From Alloyangia mangrovi (GTDB lineage: Bacteria > Pseudomonadota > Alphaproteobacteria > Rhodobacterales > Rhodobacteraceae), in assembly GCF_002300555.2 (NCBI RefSeq), contig NZ_NTHN02000004.1, positions 1 through 64,000 of the forward strand: DNA of 64,000 nucleotides, written 5' to 3'. Below are positions 36,889-48,328 of this stretch, piece after piece; the stretch's first letter is position 1; every line of letters starts with the position of its first letter. The notes under the pieces were generated by a model. That model did not search any database and had not been told where the DNA came from. It worked only from the letters and a program-made list of their open reading frames with translations. The translations under genes were made by a program, and so were the position numbers.

Positions 36889-38625
36889 ATGAGCCTCGTG
36901 CAAGACCAACCGGCGCGCCCGCCTCGGGCCCGTCTCATGCCCAGACTCTTCGGCAACGAACGCGCGCTGACGTTTGTGCTGATCCTCTTCGTCGGGCTGC
37001 TCGCCATCGCGCCGCTCGCCCGGCTGCTGCATGCCGCGCTATTCCCGCAGGGCAGCTTCGACGCCGCCCGCATCGCGGACATCCTCGGTGGCCGCCGGGT
37101 GCTGGAGGCGACGCTCAACACCCTCTGGATCGCCTGCGCCGCGACGCTGCTCGCCACGGCGGTCGGCACACTGGCCGCGCTGCTGATCGCGCTCACCGAC
37201 ATGCGCCGCCGCACGCTCTGGGTCTTCGGCTTCGTGCTGCCGCTGATGATCCCGCCGCAGGTCACGGCGCTCGCCTGGGTGCAGGCCTTCTCGCCCGCGA
37301 GCCCGATCCTCGGCCCGCTCGGCCTCGCGCTGCCTCCCGGCACGCGCCACCCGCTCTATTCCATGGGCGGCATCATCTTCCTGCTCGGGCTCTACAACGC
37401 GCCGCTCGTGTTCCTGTCGGTCCGCGCCTCGCTGCAACGCCTCCCGGCCTCGCTGGTCGAGGCCGCCCATGCAAACGGCGCCGGCGCCGGACAGGTCACC
37501 CGCGACATCATCCTGCCGCTGATCCGAGGCGGCATCTTCGCCGGGGCCGCCCTGGCCTTCGTCTCGTCGATCGGCAACTTCGGCATCCAGGCCATGCTCG
37601 GCATCCCCGCCCGCGTGCCGACGCTGATCACGCTGATCTACCAGAGGCTCAACGCCTATGGCCCCTCGGCGCTGAACGACATGGCCCTGCTGGCGCTGCT
37701 GCTGGCCCTGCTGACGGTGACGGGAATGACCCTCACCGCCTGGCTCGGACGCCGCGGCGACCAACGCGTCGATGCCGCGCAGCGCCCGCCACGCATGGTG
37801 CTCGGAGCCTGGCGCCTGCCGGTCACGACCCTCGCCTGGCTCTACCTCGCGCTCTGCCTCGCCCTGCCGCTCTCGGCGCTCTTCGGCACGGCGCTGGTGC
37901 GCGGCTACGGACAACCCCTGACGCCGGAGACGATCACCTTCGAGAATTTCGCCAACGCCCTCTTCCACCACGAGGGCATCCGCAGTGCCTTCCTCACCTC
38001 GCTCTGGCTGACGCTGCTCACCGTGGCGGTGCTGATCCCGGCGGCGGTCGCCCTCGGCTACGTGCTGAGCTGGCGCCGCGGTTGGGTGGCCCGGCTGCTG
38101 CGCCTCGCCGCGGAGCTGGCCTACGCGCTGCCAGGCATCATCATCGGCGTCGCGATGATCCTCTTCTTCCTGCGCCCGCTGCCCTTCCTCGGCAGCGGGC
38201 TCTACGGAACGGTCTGGGTGATCCTCGCCGCCTACCTGTCGAACTTCCTGGCCCTTGCGCTGCGCCCCATCCTAGGGGGCTACGCCCAGATCGACCGGGC
38301 GCTGGACGAGGCGGCGCAGCTTGCCGGCGCCGGGGTCTTCGCCCGGCTGCGCGACATCGTGCTGCCCGCGCTCGCCCCCTCGGCCATGGCGGCGGCGATC
38401 CTCGTCTTCATGACGGCGGTCAACGAAATCCAGGTCTCTGTTCTGCTGGTCAGCTCTCGCGCCACCACCATCGGCCCGATGATCATTTTCCTCGAAGAGG
38501 CGGGCTCCTCGACCCTCGCCGCTGCCGTCGGCTGCCTGATGGTGCTCATGGTGCTGGCGCTCATGGGGCTGTCGCTGCTCGTCGGCCACCGCCTGCCCGA
38601 GGGGGTGCTGCCATGGCGCGACTGA
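36889..38625 (+). CDS. ABC transporter permease, two fused membrane domains (iron/phosphonate-like)
   Basis: This 578-residue inner-membrane protein has about twelve helices in two homologous halves. Each half has an EAA-type coupling loop: ASLVEAAHANGAGAGQVTRDIILP in the first (split at its turn) and RALDEAAQLAGAGVFARLRDIVLP in the second, likewise. This plan is that of FbpB/ThiP-type permeases for iron, thiamine or 2-aminoethylphosphonate. ATG 36889 is chosen over the in-frame ATG at 36874. The ATPase gene upstream is only a remnant and no binding protein is present, so the transporter is probably inactive unless it borrows partners. Confidence 0.85.
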   Translation: MSLVQDQPARPPRARLMPRLFGNERALTFVLILFVGLLAIAPLARLLHAALFPQGSFDAARIADILGGRRVLEATLNTLWIACAATLLATAVGTLAALLIALTDMRRRTLWVFGFVLPLMIPPQVTALAWVQAFSPASPILGPLGLALPPGTRHPLYSMGGIIFLLGLYNAPLVFLSVRASLQRLPASLVEAAHANGAGAGQVTRDIILPLIRGGIFAGAALAFVSSIGNFGIQAMLGIPARVPTLITLIYQRLNAYGPSALNDMALLALLLALLTVTGMTLTAWLGRRGDQRVDAAQRPPRMVLGAWRLPVTTLAWLYLALCLALPLSALFGTALVRGYGQPLTPETITFENFANALFHHEGIRSAFLTSLWLTLLTVAVLIPAAVALGYVLSWRRGWVARLLRLAAELAYALPGIIIGVAMILFFLRPLPFLGSGLYGTVWVILAAYLSNFLALALRPILGGYAQIDRALDEAAQLAGAGVFARLRDIVLPALAPSAMAAAILVFMTAVNEIQVSVLLVSSRATTIGPMIIFLEEAGSSTLAAAVGCLMVLMVLALMGLSLLVGHRLPEGVLPWRD

Positions 38626-39640
38626 CCGCCCTCAGCGGCCTCGGCCGCAAGAGCGCCGCGCTCTTCCTGCTCGAGATCGAGGGCCGCAGGCTGCTGCTCG
38701 ACATGGGCGGCGGGCTGGAAGTCGGCGAACGCCCGGACCTCTCGCAGGCGGGGCGCATCGACGCGGTGCTGCTGAGCCATGCCCATGTCGATCACGTCGG
38801 CGCGCTCGACCGGCTGGCCGAAGATCGGCGCTCCGCCGGTCTATGCCACGCGAGAAACCCAACGCCAGCTCCCCGCAGCCCTGCGTCCCCTGCGCCTCGC
38901 CGAGCTGCCGGACCGCGGCTCTGCCGAGGTGCTGGGCCTCCGCCTCGACACCGGCCGCTCGGGCCATGCGCCCGGCGGAATCTGGATGCGCTTTCCGACC
39001 CTGCGCGGCGGATTTCTCTACACCGGCGATTTCAGCACCGAAGCCCCGCTCCTGCGCTGCGATCCCTTCCCGCGCAGCGCCACAGTGCTCGCCGATGCCT
39101 CCTACGGTGACCGCGACGAGTCGCTCGCCTTCCAGATCGCCGCCCTGACCGGCGCCGTGTCAGGCGGCGCGGTGCTGCCCTGCCCGCTCGGCGGACGCGG
39201 CCCCGACATGGTGACCGCGCTCGCCGCAGCGGGACTCTCCGTAAATGCCTGCCCGCAGGTCGCGGCCGAGACCGAACGGCTCACCGGAACCCGCCCGCCC
39301 GTCGCCACCCCAGAGAGCGCCAGCCCCACGCAGATCATCGTCGCCGACGGGCCCAATGCCGAGCATGGTCTCGCCGCCGCGCTGCGCGAGCGCCCGGGCT
39401 TCCGTTTCATCTTCTCCGGCCACGTACCGCGCAGCAGTCCCGCCCGCGCCCTGCTCGACGCGGGCCACGCTCGCTGGATGGGCTGGAACGTGCATCCGCG
39501 GCTCTCGGATCTGCTTGCCATGGCCGAGACCACCCGCGCAGAACGGGTGCTGCCTGCCTTCGTCGACCTGAGGGCCGCCCCCCCGCCTGACCGCCGCGCT
39601 CGGCCCGCGCCTGCGGCAGTGCACCAGTCTCGAAGTCTGA
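38613..39640 (+). pseudogene. MBL-fold metallo-hydrolase, interrupted by two frameshifts
   Basis: The frame starts at ATG 38613, overlapping the permease end by 13 nt, and reads LFLLEIEGRRLLLDMG and LSHAHVDHVGALDRL (HxHxDH metal motif). Near 38815-38825 one extra base moves the good frame to IGAPPVYATRETQRQ, continuing through FLYTGDFSTEAPLL and FIFSGHVPRSSPAR. At 39578-39584 a run of seven C shifts it again; deleting one C gives LTAALGPRLRQCTSLEV and TGA at 39638-39640. Corrected, the product has 341 residues. The first shift is not in a homopolymer, so real decay is plausible here. Confidence 0.75.
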
Positions 39641-39643
39641 GCC

Positions 39644-39760
39644 ATGCGCCCTCACCACCTTCCCGACGCGGTTCCAGCAAGCGAGGCCACCGAGGGCTAC
39701 CTGCTGCTGCTCCGGCAGATGGCGGCGGACGGCTCGGAGCGCGCGCCGCTCAGACCTTGA
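39644..39760 (+). CDS. Short open frame (38 codons), possible truncated gene start
   Basis: An ATG 3 nt after the corrected MBL stop opens 38 codons (MRPHHLPDAVPASEATEGYL, then an LLLRQMAADG helix), ending inside the 3' end of the converging toxin gene. Its place suggests the next gene of the transport operon, cut off shortly after its start. No family can be named. Confidence 0.25.
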   Translation: MRPHHLPDAVPASEATEGYLLLLRQMAADGSERAPLRP

Positions 39761-40148
39761 ACGGGTTGAGGATGCGCAGCCGGCCTTCGACCAGCAGCCC
39801 GTGGTGCATGTCCTCGGACCAGAGCGTCTCGCAGCCCGTCTCCAGCGCAGCGCCGACGATCATCGAGTCGTAGACCGAGAACCCGTAGCGCATCCCGAGC
39901 GCCCGGCCGACGTCATGGGTCCGCTCGGTCAGCGGCACCACATCGCAAAGCGCCCGGATCCCGGCGAGGAACTCGCCCGCCTCCTCGGCGCTCAGCTTCG
40001 CCTTGCGCAGACAGTTCACCAGCGCCTCGTTCAGCACCTGCACGCTGATCACCCCGCCCTGCTGCAAGAGCGCCTCGGCACGGTCCGCCTTCGGCCCCTC
40101 GCCCAGCAGGTAGAGGATCACGTTGGTGTCGAGAAAAGGCCCCGCCAT
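39750..40148 (-). CDS. vapC: PIN-domain toxin, VapC family
   Basis: This 132-residue ribonuclease has FLDTNVILYLLG with the first catalytic Asp at the N-terminus, NEALVN, and YGFSVYDSMIVGAAL plus LWSEDMHHG with the remaining acidic residues. The order antitoxin then toxin, 15 bp apart, is normal. ATG 40148 is chosen; a GTG at 40157 would add three residues. Confidence 0.88.
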   Translation of the reverse strand: MAGPFLDTNVILYLLGEGPKADRAEALLQQGGVISVQVLNEALVNCLRKAKLSAEEAGEFLAGIRALCDVVPLTERTHDVGRALGMRYGFSVYDSMIVGAALETGCETLWSEDMHHGLLVEGRLRILNPFKV

Positions 40149-40163
40149 GGATCGCACCCGGGA

Positions 40164-40388
40164 TCAGCGCGCGTTGGCCTCGTCGCGCGACAAGGGCCGC
40201 TCGGGCATCCGTCCGCGGAAGCGGCGCAACCCGGCGAGGATCTCCTCGGGCCGCGCGGCGCGGCTCACCGCAAGCCCCCGGTTGTCGGGATGCAGCTCGA
40301 TCCGGTCGCCCTCTTTCAGCCCCAATTCGCGCACGAGTTCGGCAGGCAGGCGGACCGCCAAGGAGTTTCCCCATTTCGAGATCTGCAT
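40164..40388 (-). CDS. vapB: AbrB/MazE-type antitoxin of the VapBC pair
   Basis: This 74-residue protein has the swapped-hairpin DNA-binding motif MQISKWGNSLAVRLPAELV and GLKEGDRIELHP. The C-terminal half would wrap the toxin. GGAGG lies before the ATG at 40388, so longer upstream starts are rejected. It should repress its own promoter. Confidence 0.88.
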   Translation of the reverse strand: MQISKWGNSLAVRLPAELVRELGLKEGDRIELHPDNRGLAVSRAARPEEILAGLRRFRGRMPERPLSRDEANAR

Positions 40389-40484
40389 CGGTGCCTCCTG
40401 TCCGCAGGATATACTTTTCAAGAATGTATATCCACGGGCGGCACTGATCAAGGCTGCCCCAAACCGCGGGACCGCAAGAAAATA

Positions 40485-40512
40485 GGCACCCGGAGATTTC
40501 TCTCCGGGTGCC
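40485..40512 (-). terminator. Strong intrinsic terminator with no assigned gene
   Basis: GGCACCCGGAGA (40485-40496) and TCTCCGGGTGCC (40501-40512) form a perfect 12-bp stem with a TTTC tetraloop. On the minus strand the stem is followed by TATTTTCTT, so it should end transcripts coming from 40.5-40.9 kb. No convincing gene lies there, which hints at a small RNA. Confidence 0.7.
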
Positions 40513-41068
40513 GAACATAATTATCAAAAGATAAAGGACACTTAGGCCGAATAGCCTTCCCCCCTTCACCTGAACGAAAGTCGCCGCCCTGCAAAAACGG
40601 GCGCGAAGCTGCCATCAGGAGAGAAAACTCCGATTTGCTCAGTCATGGCAGCACCACCAGGCAGATTTACAGTAGCGCGATTTCGCCGGTCGCGCGCAGT
40701 TTTTTTGGGCCCGCGCAGCAGGATTCGCGCAAGCCCCTGCAAGGACGAAATTTTTCCACAATCTGTCCACAGGCTCAATTCAACCCTCGCGCGAACGACT
40801 CGGGCGCGGGTACCACGCCGCCGAGAAGGCAAGGCAGAATCACTTGCAAACGAGCGGATTTCTTCGCGCTCGAATTGATTAACATACTGTTACTATTAGA
40901 GTTTTACCGAAATCATAGGGGACACCCACCACATGCGGTAGGTAACCGTTAAGCAGCCACACTCAGCGGTATACCCTCGCAGAGACCGCCCACGGCGAAC
41001 TGTCGGCTTGTGGACAAAAGGTTGATAAGTACAGCCGCGGCCCCAAGGGCACCCTCCGCAAACGAAAA

Positions 41069-41095
41069 CGCCCCCGGCCTTTCGGACCGGGGGCG
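41069..41095 (-). terminator. Terminator of icd
   Basis: CGCCCCCGG (41069-41077) and CCGGGGGCG (41087-41095) form a GC-rich stem just after the icd stop. The minus strand continues with TTTTCGTTT, a good uridine tail. Confidence 0.8.
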
Positions 41096-41119
41096 CCTTT
41101 CACGTCAGCCGAAGCGATC

Positions 41120-43324
<2,205 letters not shown>

Positions 43325-43534
43325 GATGCGATGCCTTTCCTGGGGGTTTCGCCCCCTTTAGCCGTTCTGCATACAAAGGTCTACAGTCGCGGTGCCGCAT
43401 CGGATCGCCGCACCGCGCCCCCCCTGCCCTAGCGCGGATTTCAAGGGATTTCCACGCCGCGCTAGATGATTGCGCGACCATGCGCCGGTCGCGAGTTTGG
43501 CCTGCCGCGAGCCGGGCGCGGACAGGCCCCCGGC

Positions 43535-44659
43535 CTAGTCCTCTTCCCGCAGGCTCGAGCCCTCCGGCAGCGGCCTCCGGATGTTGCGCTGCATGTCCAT
43601 GACATAGCCGATGATCGCCGCCACGGCCTCCCAGTGCTCGATGGGGATCTGCTTGTCGATCTCGGCCACGTCGTGCAGCGCCCGCGCCAGCGGCTTGTTC
43701 TCGATGATCGGCACCTCGGACTCGCGCGCCAGCTCGCGGATGCGCGCGGCCAAAAGGTCGGCGCCCTTGGCAACGCAGACCGGTGCCATGTCGACGCCGC
43801 TCTCGTATTTCAGCGCCACCGCGAAATGCGTCGGGTTGGTCAGCACCACCGTCGCGCGCGGCACCGCCTGCGCCATGCGCTGGCGCGCCCGCTCGCGGCG
43901 AAGCTGCATGCGTTTGCCGCGGATCTGCGGGTCGCCCTCGGTGTCCTTGTGCTCGTCCTTGATCTCCTGCAGCGACATGCGCTGCTTGCGCCGGTGCTCG
44001 AAACGCTTCCACAGCACGTCGGCCACGGCGATCACCACGAGGATCGACAGCACCACCATCAGCATGCGCGAGGCCGCGCGCCGGGCGAAATCCGTCACCA
44101 TCTCGGGCAGCAGCCCCTGCACCTGCCACAGCTCGCGCACCCCGTGGTAGGTGATCCAGAGGCCGATCCCGCCGACCACCAGCACCTTCAGCATGCTCTT
44201 GCCGAACTCCACCATGGCGGCGAGCGAGTAGATCTTCTTGAACCCCGACATCGGAGAAATCTTCGACAGTTTCGGCCGGATCCGCTCCGCCGCCACCACG
44301 ATGTCGCCCTGCAGCAGCGCGCCGGCGACCGCCCCCAGCACCATCAGCGCCAGCAGCGGTGCCAGCAGCAGGCCGACCCCGCGCAGCAGGCCCCAGCTCA
44401 CCCCGCCGATATCGCGCATGCCCTGCACGTCCTCGCCGATGCTCACCTGCCCCGCGGTCTCGAAGACCCCGCGCAGCACCCCGGCAAAGGGCGCCGAGAC
44501 ACCGGGCATGACAAAGGCGGTGATCGCAAAGAGCGAGAGCACGGCGGTGACATTGCCGACCTCCTTGGAGCTCGGCACGTCCCCCTTCTCGCGGGCCTTT
44601 CGGAGCTTTCGCTCTGTCGGCTCCTCGGTCTTGTTGTCCTTGTCCTCGCCCTCGGCCAT
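43535..44659 (-). CDS. flhB: Flagellar export switch protein FlhB
   Basis: This 374-residue inner-membrane protein of the flagellar type III export gate has an N-terminal EEPTERKLRKAREKG motif, four membrane helices, and the cytoplasmic autocleavage site NPTHFAVALKYE. Cleavage between N and P switches export from rod/hook to filament substrates. ATG 44659 (MAEGEDKDNKTEEPTERK) is the natural start; upstream in-frame codons overlap fliR. It is the last gene of the flgB-flhB minus-strand run. Confidence 0.96.
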   Translation of the reverse strand: MAEGEDKDNKTEEPTERKLRKAREKGDVPSSKEVGNVTAVLSLFAITAFVMPGVSAPFAGVLRGVFETAGQVSIGEDVQGMRDIGGVSWGLLRGVGLLLAPLLALMVLGAVAGALLQGDIVVAAERIRPKLSKISPMSGFKKIYSLAAMVEFGKSMLKVLVVGGIGLWITYHGVRELWQVQGLLPEMVTDFARRAASRMLMVVLSILVVIAVADVLWKRFEHRRKQRMSLQEIKDEHKDTEGDPQIRGKRMQLRRERARQRMAQAVPRATVVLTNPTHFAVALKYESGVDMAPVCVAKGADLLAARIRELARESEVPIIENKPLARALHDVAEIDKQIPIEHWEAVAAIIGYVMDMQRNIRRPLPEGSSLREED

Positions 44660-44669
44660 GTCCCGTGCC

Positions 44670-45425
44670 TCAGAACACCAAGAGGCCGAGCCACTCGGAG
44701 AAGCGCTCGGCAAACTCGCGCAGCATCATCGGCGCGGCCATGACCAACACCAGGAGTCCCGAGAAGATCAGCACCGGCCCGGCGACGAAGAACACCGGCA
44801 GCGTCGGCATCATCCGCGCGGTCAGGCCCATCGCGAGATTGAGCAGCAGCCCCATGACGAAGAACGGCGCGGCGATCGACAACCCCATGTAGAAGCTCGC
44901 GCTCACCGCCTTGACGATTTGCTGTGCGAGATCGCCGGTAAGGATCCGTCCCGGCGGGAAGACATCGTAGCTCATCACCATGGCGCCGATGATCAGGTGG
45001 TGCAGGTCGGTGGCAAAGATCACCGCCACCGCCGCCATCATCAACGCGGTCGAGATGAGATCGGCCCCTTCGAAGGAGCCGAGGCTCGGCGAGAAGGCGT
45101 TGGCGAGCCCCGATATCGTGCCGATCTGGTAGCCGGCGAACTGCAGCCCCGACAGGAGGATCCGCGCGCTCACACCGATCCACACCCCGAGCGTCAGCTC
45201 GATGGCGAGGATGCCGAGGAAGGCGGCGGTATTGTCGAAATCCACCGGCCCCAGCGGTGCCAGAGGGTAGAGCGACAGCGACAGGACCAGAGCCATGGCC
45301 AGCCGGTGGCGCACCGGGAAGAGCGCCTCACCGAGACCGGGCATGAACATCAGGATGCCGCCGATCCGGGCAAAGACCAGCGCCACCCCAAGGAACTCGA
45401 CGGTGATCAGCGCCGAGACGTTCAT
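44670..45425 (-). CDS. fliR: Flagellar export protein FliR
   Basis: This 251-residue protein has six hydrophobic segments, FARIGGILMFMPGLG near the N-terminus and the family's PFFVMGLLLNLAMGLTARMMP. It forms the FliPQR pore complex of the export gate. It directly abuts flhA (one base between stop and start) and precedes flhB by 10 bp. Confidence 0.94.
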   Translation of the reverse strand: MNVSALITVEFLGVALVFARIGGILMFMPGLGEALFPVRHRLAMALVLSLSLYPLAPLGPVDFDNTAAFLGILAIELTLGVWIGVSARILLSGLQFAGYQIGTISGLANAFSPSLGSFEGADLISTALMMAAVAVIFATDLHHLIIGAMVMSYDVFPPGRILTGDLAQQIVKAVSASFYMGLSIAAPFFVMGLLLNLAMGLTARMMPTLPVFFVAGPVLIFSGLLVLVMAAPMMLREFAERFSEWLGLLVF

Positions 45426-47525
45426 CTACTTGCCGATGGTCGCGACGGTGCGCAGCGCCGCCTTGCGGTGGATCTCGTTGTGCGACAGCACGGTGGTCAT
45501 CGGGCTCACCCGCTCCAGCATCGAGCGCACGAAGCTGCGCACCTCGGGGCTGACCAGCAGCGCCGGCCATTCGTCGCGCTCGGCAAACTGCTGGATCTCG
45601 CGCCGGGTCTGCAGCACGAAATCCTGCACCCGCTGCGGCGACATGACGAAGTTGCGCTCGTCGCCGCTGACCCGCAGCGCCTCGAGGAATTCCTTCTCCC
45701 AGGCCGCACCCATGGTGATCACGGAAATGAAGCCCGAGCCGTCCATCATCGACTTGCAGATCTGGTTGGAAAGGCGGCGGCGCACCTGCTCGGTGATCTG
45801 CGTGACGTTCGAGGTGCTGCGCTTGGCCTCGGCGATGGCCTCGATGATCAGCGGCAGGTTTCGCACCGAAACCCGCTCCGCCAGCAGCCCCTGCAGCACC
45901 TGCTGGATCAGCACCATCGGCGCGTTGCCGGGGATCTCCTTGGCCAGCTTCTGGTACTCGCGATCGAGCCCCTCGATCAGATCCTGCGTGGCGCCATAGG
46001 TCATCAGCTCGGGCAGGTGTTCCTTCACCACCTCGGTCAGATGGGTGATGATCACGCTTTCCGGGTCGACCACGGTCAGCCCCATGCCCTCGGCGATCTT
46101 GGCGGTCTCGGGATCGACCCAGAGCGCATCGAGGCCGAAGGTCGGATCCTTGCCCTTTTCGCCGCGCAGCCCGCAGTCGCCGGGGTTGACCACCATCATG
46201 CCGGTCGGGCGCACCTCGCCGCGGGCCACCTCGACCCCCTGCACCATGAGCGCGTAGCTCTGCGAGGGCAGCATCGGCTCATCCTTGATCCGCACCGTCG
46301 GCAGCACGAAGCCGAACTCCCGCGCAAACAGCCCGCGCAGGCTCTTGATCTTGCCCGCCAGCGCCGCGTCGGGGCTGGAGATCAGCGGCACCAGCGCCTG
46401 CCCCAGGTCGAGCCGCAGCGTGTCGAGCTTCAGCGTCTCCTTGATGCTGTCCTCGGCGGGTGCCGCCTCGGCCTTCTGCCGCTGCGCCTCCTCGCGGGCG
46501 GCACTGCGGGTGGCCTCCTCGGCGCCGCGCTGCACGGTGATCCCGAGGAAGATCATCAGCCCCGCAAGCGCGGCAAAGACCAGCGACGGAAAGCCCGGCA
46601 GCAGCCCGATGGCAAAAAGCAGCGCCGCGGCCATGAACAGTGCCTTGGGGAATTTCGAGAGCTGGCCAAGCACCGCCTCGTTGGCCGCGCCCTCGGTGCC
46701 GCCCTTGGTCACGATGAGACCCGCCGCCAGCGAGACCACCAATGCCGGAATCTGCGACACCAGCCCGTCGCCGATGGTCAGCACGGTGTAGAAGTTGGCC
46801 GCCTCCGACAGCGACAGCCCGTGCTGCGCAACGCCGATCAGCATGCCGCCGATGACGTTGATCAGCGTGATGATGATCCCCGCCACCGCGTCGCCGCGGA
46901 CGAATTTGCTGGCACCGTCCATCGCCCCGAAGAAACCGCTCTCATCCTCCAGCTCCTTGCGGCGCGAGCGGGCCTGTTCCTCGTCGATCAACCCGGCGCC
47001 AAGATCGGCGTCGATGGCCATCTGCTTGCCGGGCATCGAATCCAGCGAGAAGCGGGCCGAGACCTCGGCGATCCGGGTCGAACCCTTGGTGATCACCACG
47101 AAGTTGATCACCACGAGGATGGCAAAGATCACGATGCCGATGATGAAGTTGCCGCCGACGATGAAACGCGAGAAGCCCTCGATCACCCCGCCCGCGGCGC
47201 TGGGACCGGTGTGCCCCTCCGACAGGATCAGCCGGGTCGAGGCGACGTTGAGCGACAGCCGCAGCATGGTGACCATCAGCAGCAGCGAGGGGAAGGAGTT
47301 GAACTCCAGCGGCTTGGGGATCCAGAGCGCCACCATCAGGATCAGCACCGAGACCGAAAGCGACACCGCGAGGCCGAGATCGAGGATCACCGGCGGCAGC
47401 GGCACGAAGAGCATGCCGAGGATCAGCGTCACGCCGATGGCGAAGGCGACGTCGCGGTTGGCCAACCCCCGGGCCTTCAGGCTGGGGCGTTTGCGCGATG
47501 CGGTGAAGGGATCGGTCAGGGCCAT
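45426..47525 (-). CDS. flhA: Flagellar export gate protein FlhA
   Basis: This 699-residue protein has an N-terminal half of about eight helices (FVVITKGSTRIAEVSARFSLDSMPGKQMAIDADL is the conserved FHIPEP-type loop, given here as two pieces: FVVITKGSTRIAEVSARF and SLDSMPGKQMAIDADL). A large cytoplasmic nonamer-ring domain follows. It drives proton-coupled export. Its start overlaps the stop of the transglycosylase gene by one base. Confidence 0.96.
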   Translation of the reverse strand: MALTDPFTASRKRPSLKARGLANRDVAFAIGVTLILGMLFVPLPPVILDLGLAVSLSVSVLILMVALWIPKPLEFNSFPSLLLMVTMLRLSLNVASTRLILSEGHTGPSAAGGVIEGFSRFIVGGNFIIGIVIFAILVVINFVVITKGSTRIAEVSARFSLDSMPGKQMAIDADLGAGLIDEEQARSRRKELEDESGFFGAMDGASKFVRGDAVAGIIITLINVIGGMLIGVAQHGLSLSEAANFYTVLTIGDGLVSQIPALVVSLAAGLIVTKGGTEGAANEAVLGQLSKFPKALFMAAALLFAIGLLPGFPSLVFAALAGLMIFLGITVQRGAEEATRSAAREEAQRQKAEAAPAEDSIKETLKLDTLRLDLGQALVPLISSPDAALAGKIKSLRGLFAREFGFVLPTVRIKDEPMLPSQSYALMVQGVEVARGEVRPTGMMVVNPGDCGLRGEKGKDPTFGLDALWVDPETAKIAEGMGLTVVDPESVIITHLTEVVKEHLPELMTYGATQDLIEGLDREYQKLAKEIPGNAPMVLIQQVLQGLLAERVSVRNLPLIIEAIAEAKRSTSNVTQITEQVRRRLSNQICKSMMDGSGFISVITMGAAWEKEFLEALRVSGDERNFVMSPQRVQDFVLQTRREIQQFAERDEWPALLVSPEVRSFVRSMLERVSPMTTVLSHNEIHRKAALRTVATIGK

Positions 47526-48328
47526 CAGAACATCTTTCGGAAGGCGGGCAGGACGGGTTGCATCACCTCGCGCCCGTAGAGACTGCGCGCGCCCTCGTCG
47601 GCGGCGCCGCTGCGCGTGGTCAGCCAGCTGGTCCAGAAATGCCCCTCGGGCAGCGGCTCGGCGGCGACCATGGCGACCGGCGCAGTGATCCCGCCCCCGG
47701 CCCCCGCCGCCAGCGTGCGGAAGATATCCAGCCGATCATTGGCGATGGCGACGTTCTGCTTCAGCCGCCCGAGATAGGCCTGCTGGTGCTCCGGCGTCGC
47801 CGAATGGTAGCGCCCCGCCGCCTCGACCCAGTCGCCGGTCTGCTCGTAGAGCCCCACCAGCAGCCGCGCCGCATAATCGACGTTGCGCGCCGGGTCGAAG
47901 CCATGCTCGAGCGAGATGAAGGCATCGGGATGCCAGCGCAGGTTCACCTGCATGCAGCCCACGTCGACCGAGGCCACCCCATCCGCCTGCCGCGCCCGCA
48001 CCCAGCTCGCGGCGGTCTCAGGATTGGTGAAATAGCGCCCGTCGCCCTCGGCGTTGGCGGTCCAGGGCCAGATGGTCAGCTCGCCCTCGTGCATCATGCC
48101 CGATTCCTGCAGGCCGATGCCCAGCAGGAGGTTGCCCGGGATCTGATGGCGCAGCTGCGCGCGCAGGATCTCGCGGATGCAGACGCCCGAGGGGGCTGCC
48201 TGCGCCGGCAGCGCCGGACCCGGCTCCACCGCGCGCGCGGCCGGCCGGTAGAAATCGCTCCAGTCGGCCTGCGCCCCCTGCCCCGTCATCAGCAGCAGCG
48301 CCACCAGCATCACCGCGAGCCCCCGCAT
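47525..48328 (-). CDS. Flagellum-associated lytic transglycosylase (SltF-like)
   Basis: This 267-residue periplasmic protein has a signal peptide (MRGLAVMLVALLLMTGQGAQA) and an SLT domain: LLLGIGLQESG with the catalytic Glu, then GCMQVNLRWHP and YHSATPEHQQAYL. Embedded between fliQ and flhA, it corresponds to SltF of Rhodobacter sphaeroides, which opens peptidoglycan for the rod because FlgJ there lacks a muramidase domain. Start and stop overlap the neighbouring genes by one base. Confidence 0.88.
   Translation of the reverse strand: MRGLAVMLVALLLMTGQGAQADWSDFYRPAARAVEPGPALPAQAAPSGVCIREILRAQLRHQIPGNLLLGIGLQESGMMHEGELTIWPWTANAEGDGRYFTNPETAASWVRARQADGVASVDVGCMQVNLRWHPDAFISLEHGFDPARNVDYAARLLVGLYEQTGDWVEAAGRYHSATPEHQQAYLGRLKQNVAIANDRLDIFRTLAAGAGGGITAPVAMVAAEPLPEGHFWTSWLTTRSGAADEGARSLYGREVMQPVLPAFRKMF

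Larger units (their letters stand above)
40389..41119. other. 731-bp AT-richer intergenic region, no firm gene
   Basis: The region lies between vapB (whose promoter it must contain) and icd (whose terminator it contains). It includes a strong minus-strand hairpin at 40485-40512, a 26-codon minus frame (40566-40646, MTEQIGVFSPDGSFAPVF) of doubtful meaning, and low-GC stretches near 40640-40700 and 40860-40960. Three DnaA-box-like words are present: TTTTCCACA 40752-40760, CTGTCCACA 40763-40771 and TGTGGACAA 41009-41017. A minus-strand transcript ending at the hairpin could be a small RNA or small mRNA. Confidence 0.45.

Noticed and set aside
36608-36892. A 95-codon protein starting MRDIRIPGIDKSYG
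   Set aside because: Only the first 20 codons look like an ABC ATPase; the rest is Arg/Ala-rich out-of-frame sequence without Walker motifs. Called as a remnant instead.
40752-41017. Main replication origin at the DnaA-box-like words
   Set aside because: Three near-matches over 266 bp are not a convincing cluster, no initiator gene is adjacent, and a complete RepB-parAB module with its own repeat-bearing spacer lies at 53.7-58.0 kb.
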